The notes beneath the pieces were generated by a model. It saw only the letters and a program-made list of their open reading frames with translations. It was not told the origin of the DNA and made no database searches. A program made the translations under genes and the position numbers. From contig JAUIDE010000030.1 of NCBI GenBank assembly GCA_030429105.1, positions 1-41,755 of the forward strand: a stretch of DNA of 41,755 bases, read 5' to 3'. The stretch comes from Alphaproteobacteria bacterium. GTDB lineage: Bacteria; Pseudomonadota; Alphaproteobacteria; Rhodobacterales; Rhodobacteraceae. Within the stretch, counting starts at the first letter, position 1; the number at the start of each line of letters is the position of its first letter. Positions 32,258 through 39,115 of this stretch are shown piece by piece.

Positions 32258-32414
32258 GCGAAGGGTCGCGGCCTCCCTTGGGTGGCCGCCTCGGGCCGAC
32301 TGGTCGAAGCGGTTTATGGCGTCAGGAACTCTGACGGCTGTGCGTCTTGCGCCGCCGCGATGCGGCCTCCCGGGGGGAGGGAGGCCGCGGCCCGGGCTGG
32401 TCGCCCGGGCCAAG
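32258..32414 (-). repeat. structured intergenic repeat, copy B (downstream of maeB, inverted)
   Basis: This fills much of the 291-base spacer between convergent maeB and the short-chain dehydrogenase gene. Read on the minus strand it equals copy A with few changes over the core 32414-32313. The first stem is CCCGGGC-GACCA-GCCCGGG (32409-32391): both bases of one pair differ from copy A and pairing is kept. The second stem is at 32388-32362 (10 bp) and the shared word is at 32330-32313. The remaining spacer (32415-32531) holds a 14-base palindrome ATAACCATGGTTAT (32492-32505) and nothing else recognisable. Confidence 0.85.
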
Positions 32415-32531
32415 GGACGTGAGGGGAGCGCCCGCGAATGTTTCAAACCCGATCACGGAAAAGATCGTTCCGAATCAAGCCTCCGAACCCGATAACCATG
32501 GTTATGGGCCGAAAACCCCCCGAATCCGGCC

Positions 32532-33320
32532 TCACTTCACCTTTTCGTCCCACCCCATCAGCTTCCGCATGACGGCGAGATAGGCGCGGTTGGGGAGGAG
32601 GCCGAGGGTTTTCAGGATGATCTCGAACCGGCGCGGGAAGGCGATCTCGAAGCCGGGCTGCTTCAGGCCCTCCACGATCCGCTTCGCCGCCTCCTCCGCC
32701 GGGATGACGAAGGGCATCTCGAAATCGTTCACCGAAGTCGCATCCGTCTTCACGAAGCCGGGGTTGATGACGGAGATGCGGACGTCGAGGTCGATCAGGT
32801 CGAAGGCCAGCGCCTCCGCCATCGTGATGAGCGCCGATTTCGTCGCGCCATAGGCCGCCGCCCGCGGCAGGCCGCGATAGCCGGCGACGGAGGCGGTGAT
32901 CGCCACATGCCCGTCCCGCCGCCCGATCATGTGCTTCAAGACCGGGTCGAGCCCGTTGGCGACGCCGTTGAGGTTCACGTCGAAGGTCTTCGCCGCCTTG
33001 CCCGCGTCGAATTCCTGCGCCCGGAGGGGGATGTAGAGCCCGGCGTTTAGGATCGCGAGCGCGAGCGGCCCCTCCGCCGTGATCGCGGCGACGGCGGCGG
33101 CCATGCCGCCCCGGTCCGTCACGTCGCAGGGGAGCGGCAGGATCTTCCCCGGCCGCTCGGAGGCGAGCGCCTCCAGCGCGTCGGCCCGCCGCGCGGTGGC
33201 CCAGACCGTCCACCCCTCGTCCGCCAGCCGCAGCGCGACGGCGCGGCCGATGCCGGCGGAGGCGCCCGTCACCCAGGCGGCCCCGTCCGCCGGCCGCATC
33301 CGCTTGGACCAGACGCTCAC
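32532..33320 (-). CDS. short-chain dehydrogenase/reductase (SDR)
   Basis: A 262-residue classical SDR: NAD(P) loop TGASAGIG at 18-25, 'LNAG' at 91-94, active-site S144, Y157 and K161 (in Y-G-A-T-K), and 'VINPGFVKT' after the active site. The arginine-rich start of the second strand ('ATARRADAL') suggests NADP preference. The C-terminal stretch 'FPRRFEIILKTLGLLPNRAYLAVM' (in two parts) resembles membrane-associated SDRs. The start is a GTG 7 bases after the DUF6134-like stop, with GAGG before it. It is third in an operon led by chrR, so it may belong to the singlet-oxygen response. Substrate unknown. Confidence 0.88.
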   Translation of the reverse strand: MSVWSKRMRPADGAAWVTGASAGIGRAVALRLADEGWTVWATARRADALEALASERPGKILPLPCDVTDRGGMAAAVAAITAEGPLALAILNAGLYIPLRAQEFDAGKAAKTFDVNLNGVANGLDPVLKHMIGRRDGHVAITASVAGYRGLPRAAAYGATKSALITMAEALAFDLIDLDVRISVINPGFVKTDATSVNDFEMPFVIPAEEAAKRIVEGLKQPGFEIAFPRRFEIILKTLGLLPNRAYLAVMRKLMGWDEKVK

Positions 33321-33327
33321 GCGCGCC

Positions 33328-34014
33328 TCACAGGGAGGCGGTCCAGACCGGGGCGAAGGCGGGAGCGACGGATTGCGGGGCGTAGACCGCCGGCTCGCCC
33401 CCCGCCTCGAACTCGACGGAGAGCCATTCCCCGCCGGCGTAGTGGAGGATCACGTCCAGCTTCTCGCCCTTCGCCGTCCAGCGTTCGGTGGCGACGGGCC
33501 CGTTCGGCCCGGTGATCTCCCCCGGCCCGATGGAAGCTGTCGTCACCTCGATGGGCACGCCCGTCTGCGTGTTGATCCAGATTCCCCGCTTCAGGAAGTC
33601 CATCGACCAGTAGGTCGTGCTCACGGAATCGCCCGGCACGCGGCCGGAGAACATCGAGCCCTCGATCTCCAGCTCGTCCCCGACCTGACGGACGCGGGAG
33701 AAATCCGCGTCCCCGTCATCGTTCGTCTCGCTGTCCATCGAGACGAGCCGCCCGCCCTTCCAGACCTCGCGGTTCCGCATGGAATAGCGATAGGCGGTGA
33801 TGCCGAGGATCTTCACCTGCAGCTGGATGTCGATGTCGACTTCCGCCGCGCCGTCCGCCCCCGGCCGCACGTCTATTCGGTGGGAGCCCATCTCGGCCCC
33901 GTCCCGATAGACGGTGAACGTCCGCGACCCGCCGCCTGCGGCGAGGAGCGGAAGCGGAGAAAAGACTGTCGCCGCGCCGACCCCGAGGATCAGCGCCCTT
34001 CGCGTCGGCGTCAT
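33328..34014 (-). CDS. exported DUF6134-like protein
   Basis: A 228-residue protein with a Tat-like signal (T4-R5-R6-A-L-I-L-G, hydrophobic to about residue 26) and then a beta-rich domain 'FTVYRDGAEMGSHRIDV ... DIQLQVKILGITAYRYSM', which resembles DUF6134 proteins of unknown function. A strong ribosome site (GGAGGA) stands before the ATG at 34012-34014; the open frame upstream lies inside chrR. It lies 10 bases after chrR and 7 before the SDR gene, so all three are one operon. The periplasmic location is inferred from the signal. Confidence 0.75.
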   Translation of the reverse strand: MTPTRRALILGVGAATVFSPLPLLAAGGGSRTFTVYRDGAEMGSHRIDVRPGADGAAEVDIDIQLQVKILGITAYRYSMRNREVWKGGRLVSMDSETNDDGDADFSRVRQVGDELEIEGSMFSGRVPGDSVSTTYWSMDFLKRGIWINTQTGVPIEVTTASIGPGEITGPNGPVATERWTAKGEKLDVILHYAGGEWLSVEFEAGGEPAVYAPQSVAPAFAPVWTASL

Positions 34015-34024
34015 CACGTCCTCC

Positions 34025-34654
34025 TCAGGAGAAAAGATTGAGCGCGCGTCCGAACCTGCCGGTGAATGTAAGACCGCCCGAGAGAACCGCAAGGCAGATG
34101 CAGGGCCTGTCGCCCCCCGCGCGGGGGTGATGGTCCACGCTCGGGTCCGCAAAGGCGACGTCGCCGGGGCCGTAGCGCCGGTCCCCGTCCACCAGTTCGC
34201 CGTCGAAGACGACGGTCAGCTCCTCCGCCTCGTGCGTATGCTGGGGGATCGCCGCGCCGGGGCGGACGCGGAGGAGGCTCACGCTCTCACCTTCCTCGTT
34301 GCGGAAGGAATATTCGTGCACGCCGGGCAGGCGGAAGCGCCACGGTATCTCGTCGAAATTCACGCCGATCGCCTTCGCCACCGGCGCGGGGAGCGGGCCG
34401 CGGCGGAGCGGCGCGCGCGCCTCCCGCTCCGGCTCCGCCTCGTCCAGCCGGGCGAGCGCGGCGTCGAGGTCGGGCTCGCCCTCGGGCCCCTCCGTCTCCA
34501 CCAGCGCGCCGGCGAGCGCCTCCATGCGCGCGACTTCGGCGCGGCAGGCGGCGCAATAGGTCAGATGCGCCGAGACGGCGAGCTCCGCCCCTTCGGTCGC
34601 TCTGCCGAGGGCGTAGGCGGCGAGGAGCCGCTTGGAGGGGTGTCCAGTTTCCAT
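34025..34654 (-). CDS. chrR: ChrR-type zinc anti-sigma factor (cupin fused)
   Basis: ChrR holds the ECF sigma factor RpoE inactive until singlet oxygen appears. The 209-residue protein has the N-terminal zinc-binding anti-sigma domain with ligands H5, H30, C34 and C37, one position off the Rhodobacter ChrR ligands (H6, H31, C35, C38, as I recall). The C-terminal cupin has H139-x-H141, E145 and H175 and a C185-x-C187 pair, again each two positions off the known set. This match also supports the ATG at 34652-34654. No rpoE gene adjoins it: the upstream neighbour is divergent cysK. It leads an operon with the DUF6134-like and SDR genes behind an ECF11-type promoter. Confidence 0.92.
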   Translation of the reverse strand: METGHPSKRLLAAYALGRATEGAELAVSAHLTYCAACRAEVARMEALAGALVETEGPEGEPDLDAALARLDEAEPEREARAPLRRGPLPAPVAKAIGVNFDEIPWRFRLPGVHEYSFRNEEGESVSLLRVRPGAAIPQHTHEAEELTVVFDGELVDGDRRYGPGDVAFADPSVDHHPRAGGDRPCICLAVLSGGLTFTGRFGRALNLFS

Positions 34655-34693
34655 GACAGGCGATGTGTTCCGTCGTCGATGCGTTTCAAGGCA

Positions 34694-34722
34694 CAATACG
34701 CGATCCCGGTGCAAACGGATCA
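34694..34722 (-). promoter_or_regulatory. RpoE (ECF11)-type promoter of chrR
   Basis: On the minus strand TGATCC (34722-34717), 18 bases and TATTG (34698-34694) resemble the Rhodobacter RpoE promoter form TGATCC-N18-TAAGA. The -35 is exact and the spacer is right; the -10 keeps the leading TA and the G. The start would lie near 34687, about 33 bases before the chrR ATG. Confidence 0.6.
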
Positions 34723-34821
34723 CTGCCGCGTGAACGATTTCACAGGGCGGAGCGCCCTTGCGCGGCGGCGCCCCCAGGCGATAGACCTTCCGCCGGAGCG
34801 AGGATCGGGAGGAACCACAGG

Positions 34822-35868
34822 ATGCGCGTGTATAAAGACCTGGCCGACGCCGTCGGGAACACCCCGCTCATCCGCCTCCGCCGCGCCTCCGAGGAGACGG
34901 GGTGCGAGATCTACGGCAAGGCCGAGTTCATGAATCCCGGCCAGTCGGTGAAGGACCGCGCCGCGCTCTCCATCATCCGCCACGCCGTCGCCTCGGGCGA
35001 GCTCCGCCCCGGCGGGGTGATCGTGGAGGGGACGGCGGGGAACACCGGCATCGGCCTCGCCCTCGTCGGCGCCTCGATGGGCTTTCGCACCGTCATCGTC
35101 ATCCCGGAAACGCAGAGCCGCGAGAAGAAGGACATGATCCGCCTCGCCGGGGCGGAGCTGGTGGAGGTGCCGGCGAAGCCCTATCGTAACCCCAACAATT
35201 TCGTCCGCTATTCCGGGCGCCTCGCCGCGGCGCTGGCGAAGACGGAGCCGAACGGCGCGATATGGGCCAACCAGTTCGACAATGTGGCGAACCGGCAGGC
35301 GCATATCGACACGACGGGCCCGGAAATCTGGGAGCAGACGGGGGGGAAGGTGGACGGCTTCATCTGCGCCGTCGGCTCCGGCGGCACGCTCGCGGGCGTC
35401 GCGATGGCCTTGCGGGAGCGGAACCCGGCGGTGAAGATCGGGCTGGCGGACCCGATGGGCGCCGCGCTCTACAACTGGTACGCAAATGGCGAGCTGAAGG
35501 CCGAAGGCTCCTCCATCACCGAGGGCATCGGCCAGGGCCGCATCACCAGGAACCTCGAAGGATTGGAAGTGGACATGCCCTTCCAGATCCCCGATTCCGA
35601 GGCGATCCCCCTCGCCTTCCGCCTGCTGGAGGAGGAGGGCCTCTGCCTCGGCGGCTCCTCGGGGATCAACGTCGCCGGCGCGATCCGCATGGCGAAGGCG
35701 ATGGGGCCGGGGCATGTGATCGTGACGATCCTCTGCGATTACGGCACGCGGTATCAGAGCCAGCTCTACAACGCGGAATATCTCGGCTCGAAGGGGCTGC
35801 CGCTGCCGGGTTTCCTGGCGCGGGGGAAGGCGGAGTTGCCGGGGGTGTTTGAGGCGGTGGAGGAGTGA
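34822..35868 (+). CDS. cysK: cysteine synthase A-family PLP enzyme
   Basis: A 348-residue beta-family PLP enzyme, probably making cysteine from O-acetylserine and sulfide. The PLP lysine is K44 in 'NPGQSVKDRAAL'. The substrate loop reads T-A-G-N-T-G (71-76) where classical CysK has T-S-G-N-T-G. The phosphate cup is 'GSGGTLAGVA', and 'GGSSGINVAGA' lies near the C-terminus. It is about 30 residues longer than E. coli CysK and shares 'PETQSREKKDMIRLAGAEL' with a distinct subgroup. A cysteine desulfhydrase (Cds1-like) role is the main alternative. GGGAGGA precedes the ATG; an inverted repeat GTGAA-N4-TTCAC lies at 34730-34743 upstream. Confidence 0.8.
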   Translation: MRVYKDLADAVGNTPLIRLRRASEETGCEIYGKAEFMNPGQSVKDRAALSIIRHAVASGELRPGGVIVEGTAGNTGIGLALVGASMGFRTVIVIPETQSREKKDMIRLAGAELVEVPAKPYRNPNNFVRYSGRLAAALAKTEPNGAIWANQFDNVANRQAHIDTTGPEIWEQTGGKVDGFICAVGSGGTLAGVAMALRERNPAVKIGLADPMGAALYNWYANGELKAEGSSITEGIGQGRITRNLEGLEVDMPFQIPDSEAIPLAFRLLEEEGLCLGGSSGINVAGAIRMAKAMGPGHVIVTILCDYGTRYQSQLYNAEYLGSKGLPLPGFLARGKAELPGVFEAVEE

Positions 35869-35869
35869 G

Positions 35870-36665
35870 GGGGCAGCATGTTTTTTTGGTACAGCAAATC
35901 TTCTGACTGCTCGTAATGATTATAAAGCTCAGGGATTATGAGAGAATATTTCAGATCGTTTCCGCCATAATTGATGCGGAAGGAGAGGATGTCGCGCACT
36001 CTTGTGTATATTACAGTGTCTTATCTTCTTCTATATTAGAGGATCACTTCAGGAAGAGGGCGACTGTTAGGTGTGGACTAGCAATTTATCATGTCGGTGG
36101 AGAAGGTGAATTACTCTGCTTTGGTGAGAAAATGAGCGAAGGAATTACTGCTACGGAAAACAATTTTCATAGCTGGGTTGAAGTAGATGAATGGATTATA
36201 GACTTTATGGCACCAAACTTTGGCTTTATACATAATACAGAATTTACGAAGAGAAGGAAAATGTTTCAAAAAAGAAAATCGCAGATGACAATGGACCCGC
36301 GTGAATTTAAGGAAGCTGGACAATTTTTGCTACGGAGCAATCCAGAATTGGAACGTATCATAATTGAACCGACACTCGGGCATCCCGGGGTCCAGGACCT
36401 TAGGGCAATTTGCTCGCAGTGGTTCAAAAAAACGCCACAAAAAATAATGGATCGAATTTCAATAACTGATCAAGCCGGAGATATTAAGAATATAGACATC
36501 GGATTTACTAAGATAGAGTCAAATTGGTAGAAGAGAATTACATATCAGTTTTCGCTAGATTTATCATCACATATTTCCGACAAGAGTTATCAGGGTTACG
36601 GCTGTCGTGGCCGTGGCCAAGATCTTGATATGACAATTGATACAATAACTTAACCCCCCTGCTCA
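35870..36665. other. AT-rich island, probably horizontally acquired
   Basis: Base composition drops sharply after the cysK stop (A/T runs, codons such as ATA, AGA, TTA) and returns to the high-GC norm at about 36660. The island holds one gene (35916-36530). The 130 bases after it are AT-rich and without a recognisable gene or terminator. No integrase, tRNA, transposase or clean flanking direct repeat was seen, so how it arrived is unclear. Confidence 0.75.
35916..36530 (+). CDS. transglutaminase-like cysteine-hydrolase fold protein (DUF2026-like), unknown function
   Basis: A 204-residue protein in the AT-rich island. It opens 'DYERIFQIVSAIIDAEG' and shows a possible Cys-His-Asp triad in the order of transglutaminase-like and papain-like enzymes: C30 ('AHSCVYYSV'), H85 ('NNFHSWVEVDEW') and D96 ('IIDFMAPNF'). 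The H-S-W-V-E-V ... D pattern is very like that of transglutaminase-core proteins. It resembles DUF2026, an uncharacterised family, from memory. The start is the only ATG after an in-frame stop at 35904; no good ribosome site is seen. Base and codon use differ strongly from all neighbours. Function unknown; a peptide-cleaving or amide-hydrolysing role is inference. Confidence 0.75.
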   Translation: MIIKLRDYERIFQIVSAIIDAEGEDVAHSCVYYSVLSSSILEDHFRKRATVRCGLAIYHVGGEGELLCFGEKMSEGITATENNFHSWVEVDEWIIDFMAPNFGFIHNTEFTKRRKMFQKRKSQMTMDPREFKEAGQFLLRSNPELERIIIEPTLGHPGVQDLRAICSQWFKKTPQKIMDRISITDQAGDIKNIDIGFTKIESNW

Positions 36666-36745
36666 CGCGTGTGCGCGCACCCCGCCTCCATCCCCTCTGG
36701 CGCCGCCCCCGCCCTTCCGCCACTAAACCCACGGGAGGGCCGCCG

Positions 36746-36925
36746 ATGCAGACCGTAACGCTCCGCGCCGAGGGCGCCGCCATCGTGGCCGGGGTTCACG
36801 CCGTCGAGGGGGCGCGGCTGGAGGCCGGCGGCCTGATCCTCATCGCCATCGCCCGCCGCCTCCTCGCGCCCGCCGGAGCCATCCTCGGAGGCCGGACCCG
36901 ATACAGCGGCGCCGAAGCATGCTGA
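36746..36925 (+). CDS. small hypothetical protein, weakly biotinyl/lipoyl-like
   Basis: A 59-residue frame with GGGAGGG 8 bases before its ATG. The stretch 'AGVHAVEGARLEAGGLILIAIA' read in two parts (V-H-x-x-E-G-x-x-L-x-A-G-x-x-L) faintly recalls half of a biotinyl/lipoyl domain, but no acceptor lysine is present. It has normal high-GC codon use and ends 16 bases before the tdk stop on the other strand. It may be a real small gene or a chance frame next to the island; nothing else supports it. Confidence 0.35.
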   Translation: MQTVTLRAEGAAIVAGVHAVEGARLEAGGLILIAIARRLLAPAGAILGGRTRYSGAEAC

Positions 36926-36941
36926 TCGAAACGCAGCCCCC

Positions 36942-37520
36942 TCAGGGATCGAGCCGCCGCGCCCGCCAGTGCTTGCGGCAGAGCGAGACGTAGATGTCGT
37001 CGCCGATGGCGATCTGGTCCCCCTCCTCCGCCACCGCGCCCGCCGGGTCGAGCCGGACCACCATCGTCGCCTTCGCGCCGCACCAGCAGATCGTCCGCAC
37101 CTCGCGGAGATTGTCCGCGATGGCGAGCAACGCTGCGGAGCCGGGGAAGAGCGCGCCGCGGAAATCGGTGCGGAGGCCGTAGGCCATGACGGGAACGCCG
37201 AGATCGTCCGCCGCGCGGGCGAGCTGCCAGACCTGCTCTTCCGAGAGGAACTGCGCCTCGTCCACCAGCACGCAATGGAGCGGCCCGGCGCGCATCCGCC
37301 GCTCCACCCGGGCGAAGAGGTCGTCATCCGGGCCGAAGGTCTCCGCCGCCGCCGAAAGCCCGATGCGGGAGGCGATGCGGCCCGCGCCCGCCCGGTCGTC
37401 AAGCGCCGCGGTCATGAGCATCGTCGCCATGCCGCGCTCGACATAATTGTGGGACGCCTGGAGGAGGACGGTCGTCTTCCCCGCGTTCATCGTGGAGTAG
37501 TTGAAGTAGAGCTTGGCCAT
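36942..37520 (-). CDS. tdk: thymidine kinase
   Basis: A 192-residue type II thymidine kinase that salvages thymidine with ATP. It matches the E. coli form closely: 'LYFNYSTMNAGKTTVLLQ' with the P-loop (residues 4-21), 'HCVLVDEAQFLSEEQVWQL' (82-100, Walker B), 'AYGLRTDFRGALFPGS' and the zinc ribbon made of C145-W-C147 and C181-x-x-H184. The ATG at 37518-37520 agrees with the family start. It is convergent with the small frame and divergent from the hydroxyacid dehydrogenase. Confidence 0.95.
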   Translation of the reverse strand: MAKLYFNYSTMNAGKTTVLLQASHNYVERGMATMLMTAALDDRAGAGRIASRIGLSAAAETFGPDDDLFARVERRMRAGPLHCVLVDEAQFLSEEQVWQLARAADDLGVPVMAYGLRTDFRGALFPGSAALLAIADNLREVRTICWCGAKATMVVRLDPAGAVAEEGDQIAIGDDIYVSLCRKHWRARRLDP

Positions 37521-37595
37521 GCCGGCAGCTTCGCCGCGCCCGCGCCGAGCTTCAAGCCCGGTTGACTTTCGCCTTGCGGCGGAGAGGCTCGCCGC

Positions 37596-38582
37596 ATGAC
37601 CAGGACCCTGACCCTCCATGAAGCCGCCCTCGCCCATATCGGCAAGCGGCTTGACGCCCTCGGCCTCCCGCTCGAGATCGCGACCTTCGGGAATGACGGC
37701 GCCGTCGCCTTCCGCGGCGCGGCGCTGGCGCCCGGCGACCACGACGCCGGCTATCTCTGGCTCAGCCGGCAGGCTTCGGCGGCGATGGGGCAGCCGGCGC
37801 TCTTCGACGCCGCGCTCGCCTTCCGCTCGGTCGACGTGCTCCAGACCTACAATGCCGGGCTCGACCATCCGTTCTACGCCGCCATCGCCGCGAAGGGCGC
37901 GCGCATCTGCAATTCGAGCGCGCAGGGCGTCGCCATCGCGGAATATGTCTTCGCGGAGCTGCTCGCGGTGCTCCAGCCGGTCGAACGGCGCCGGGCCTTG
38001 CAGGCGGAGCGGAAATGGGAGCTGACGCCCTTCCGCGAGATCTCGCAGACGCGCTGGCTGATCCTCGGCCACGGGCCCATCGGCGCCGCGCTCGCGCACC
38101 GGGCCAAGGCCTTCGGCGCAGCGGTGGACGTGGTGCGGCGGAGCCCGGCGGGGACGGCGGACGCCGACCGGGCGGGGACGCTGGCGGACCTGCCGCGCTT
38201 CCTGCCCGATGCGGACATCGTCATCCTCGCCTGCCCGCTGACGCCGGAGACGCGGGGGCTCGCCGGGGCGGGCTTCTTCGCCGCGCTGAAGCCCGGCGCG
38301 ATCCTCGTCAACGTCGCGCGGGGGGCGCTGGTGGAGACGCCGGCGCTTCTCGCCGCGCTCGACGGCGGGCGGCTTTCGACGGCGATCCTCGATGTCTTCG
38401 ATCAGGAGCCGCTCCCCGGGGAAAGCCCGCTCTGGTCTCATCCCGGCGTGCGGATGACGGCGCACACCTCCTATGCCGGGGACGGGGCCGGCGGGCGGTG
38501 GGACGCTCTCTTCCTCGACAATGTCGCGCGCTGGGCGCGGGGCGAGCCGCTCGCCAGGCTGGCGGAGCCGCCGGCGGGCTGA
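37596..38582 (+). CDS. D-isomer-specific 2-hydroxyacid dehydrogenase family protein
   Basis: A 328-residue NAD(P)-dependent oxidoreductase. The nucleotide loop is GHGPIG at 158-163, and the catalytic set is R242 ('NVARGALVE'), E271 ('FDQEPLP') and H290 ('MTAHTS'). These are typical of glyoxylate/hydroxypyruvate reductases and related enzymes. The N-terminal substrate domain includes 'VLQTYNAGLDHPFY', the usual active-site loop. The substrate is not evident. It is divergent from tdk; a weak stem GGCGCC-N9-GGCGCC with three T residues follows the stop. Confidence 0.87.
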   Translation: MTRTLTLHEAALAHIGKRLDALGLPLEIATFGNDGAVAFRGAALAPGDHDAGYLWLSRQASAAMGQPALFDAALAFRSVDVLQTYNAGLDHPFYAAIAAKGARICNSSAQGVAIAEYVFAELLAVLQPVERRRALQAERKWELTPFREISQTRWLILGHGPIGAALAHRAKAFGAAVDVVRRSPAGTADADRAGTLADLPRFLPDADIVILACPLTPETRGLAGAGFFAALKPGAILVNVARGALVETPALLAALDGGRLSTAILDVFDQEPLPGESPLWSHPGVRMTAHTSYAGDGAGGRWDALFLDNVARWARGEPLARLAEPPAG

Positions 38583-38651
38583 GGGCGCCATTGCGGGCGG
38601 CGCCGCTTTGAGCGATGTTGCCCGGCCGGAGAGGACGGACGGAGCCCCGCC

Positions 38652-39110
38652 TTGCGCAAGTTCATGACCGTGGTGGACGATTCGCCCGAGTGCCGCAACG
38701 CGCTCCGCTTCGCCGCGCGCCGCGCCGCGAAGACGGGCGGCGGCGTCGTCATGCTCTATGTGATCCGGCCCGAGGAATTCCAGCACTGGATCGGCGTCGG
38801 CGAGGTGATGCGCGCCGAGGCGCGGGAGGCGGCGGAGGCCCGGCTCACCCAGCTCGCCGGGGAGGTGAAGGCGCTTTCCGGCGTGCTCCCCGAATTCGTG
38901 ATCCGCGAGGGCGTGGCGCGGGACGAGGTTCTGGCGCAGATCAGGGAGGACCCGGAGATCGGCGTGCTCGTCCTCGGCGCGGGCGCCTCAGGCGAGGGGC
39001 CGGGCCCGCTCGTCTCCGCCCTCGCCGGGCGGCTGGCGGGGACGATGACCGTCCCCGTCACGGTCGTTCCCGGATCGCTCTCGATGGAGCGGATCGATTC
39101 GATCTGCTGA
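38652..39110 (+). CDS. universal stress protein UspA family
   Basis: A 152-residue single-domain universal stress protein: 'FMTVVDDSPECRNALRFAAR' start (strand, D-x-S loop, helix), 'GGGVVMLYVI' and the ATP-type loop 'VLVLGAGASGEGPGPLVSALAG', ending 'VPVTVVPGS'. The start is a TTG at 38652, preferred because family members begin M-R-K-F; an in-frame ATG at 38664 would cut the first strand. GGACGGAG lies upstream. It may be read through from the dehydrogenase, 69 bases before. It converges with the desaturase gene. Confidence 0.85.
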   Translation: MRKFMTVVDDSPECRNALRFAARRAAKTGGGVVMLYVIRPEEFQHWIGVGEVMRAEAREAAEARLTQLAGEVKALSGVLPEFVIREGVARDEVLAQIREDPEIGVLVLGAGASGEGPGPLVSALAGRLAGTMTVPVTVVPGSLSMERIDSIC

Positions 39111-39115
39111 GCGGG

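Noticed and set aside
32492-32505. 14-base palindrome ATAACCATGGTTAT between maeB and the SDR gene
   Set aside because: It is perfect but lies between two convergent gene ends with no promoter to control; no function can be argued.
35866-36665. Attachment-site repeats bounding the AT-rich island
   Set aside because: Left (GTGAGGGGGCAGC) and right (CCCCCCTGCTCAC) edges are only loosely similar and in inverted sense; no exact direct repeat or tRNA end was found.
36538-36783. An 81-codon minus-strand frame across the right edge of the AT-rich island
   Set aside because: It straddles the composition break and mixes two codon styles, has no ribosome site and no recognisable pattern.
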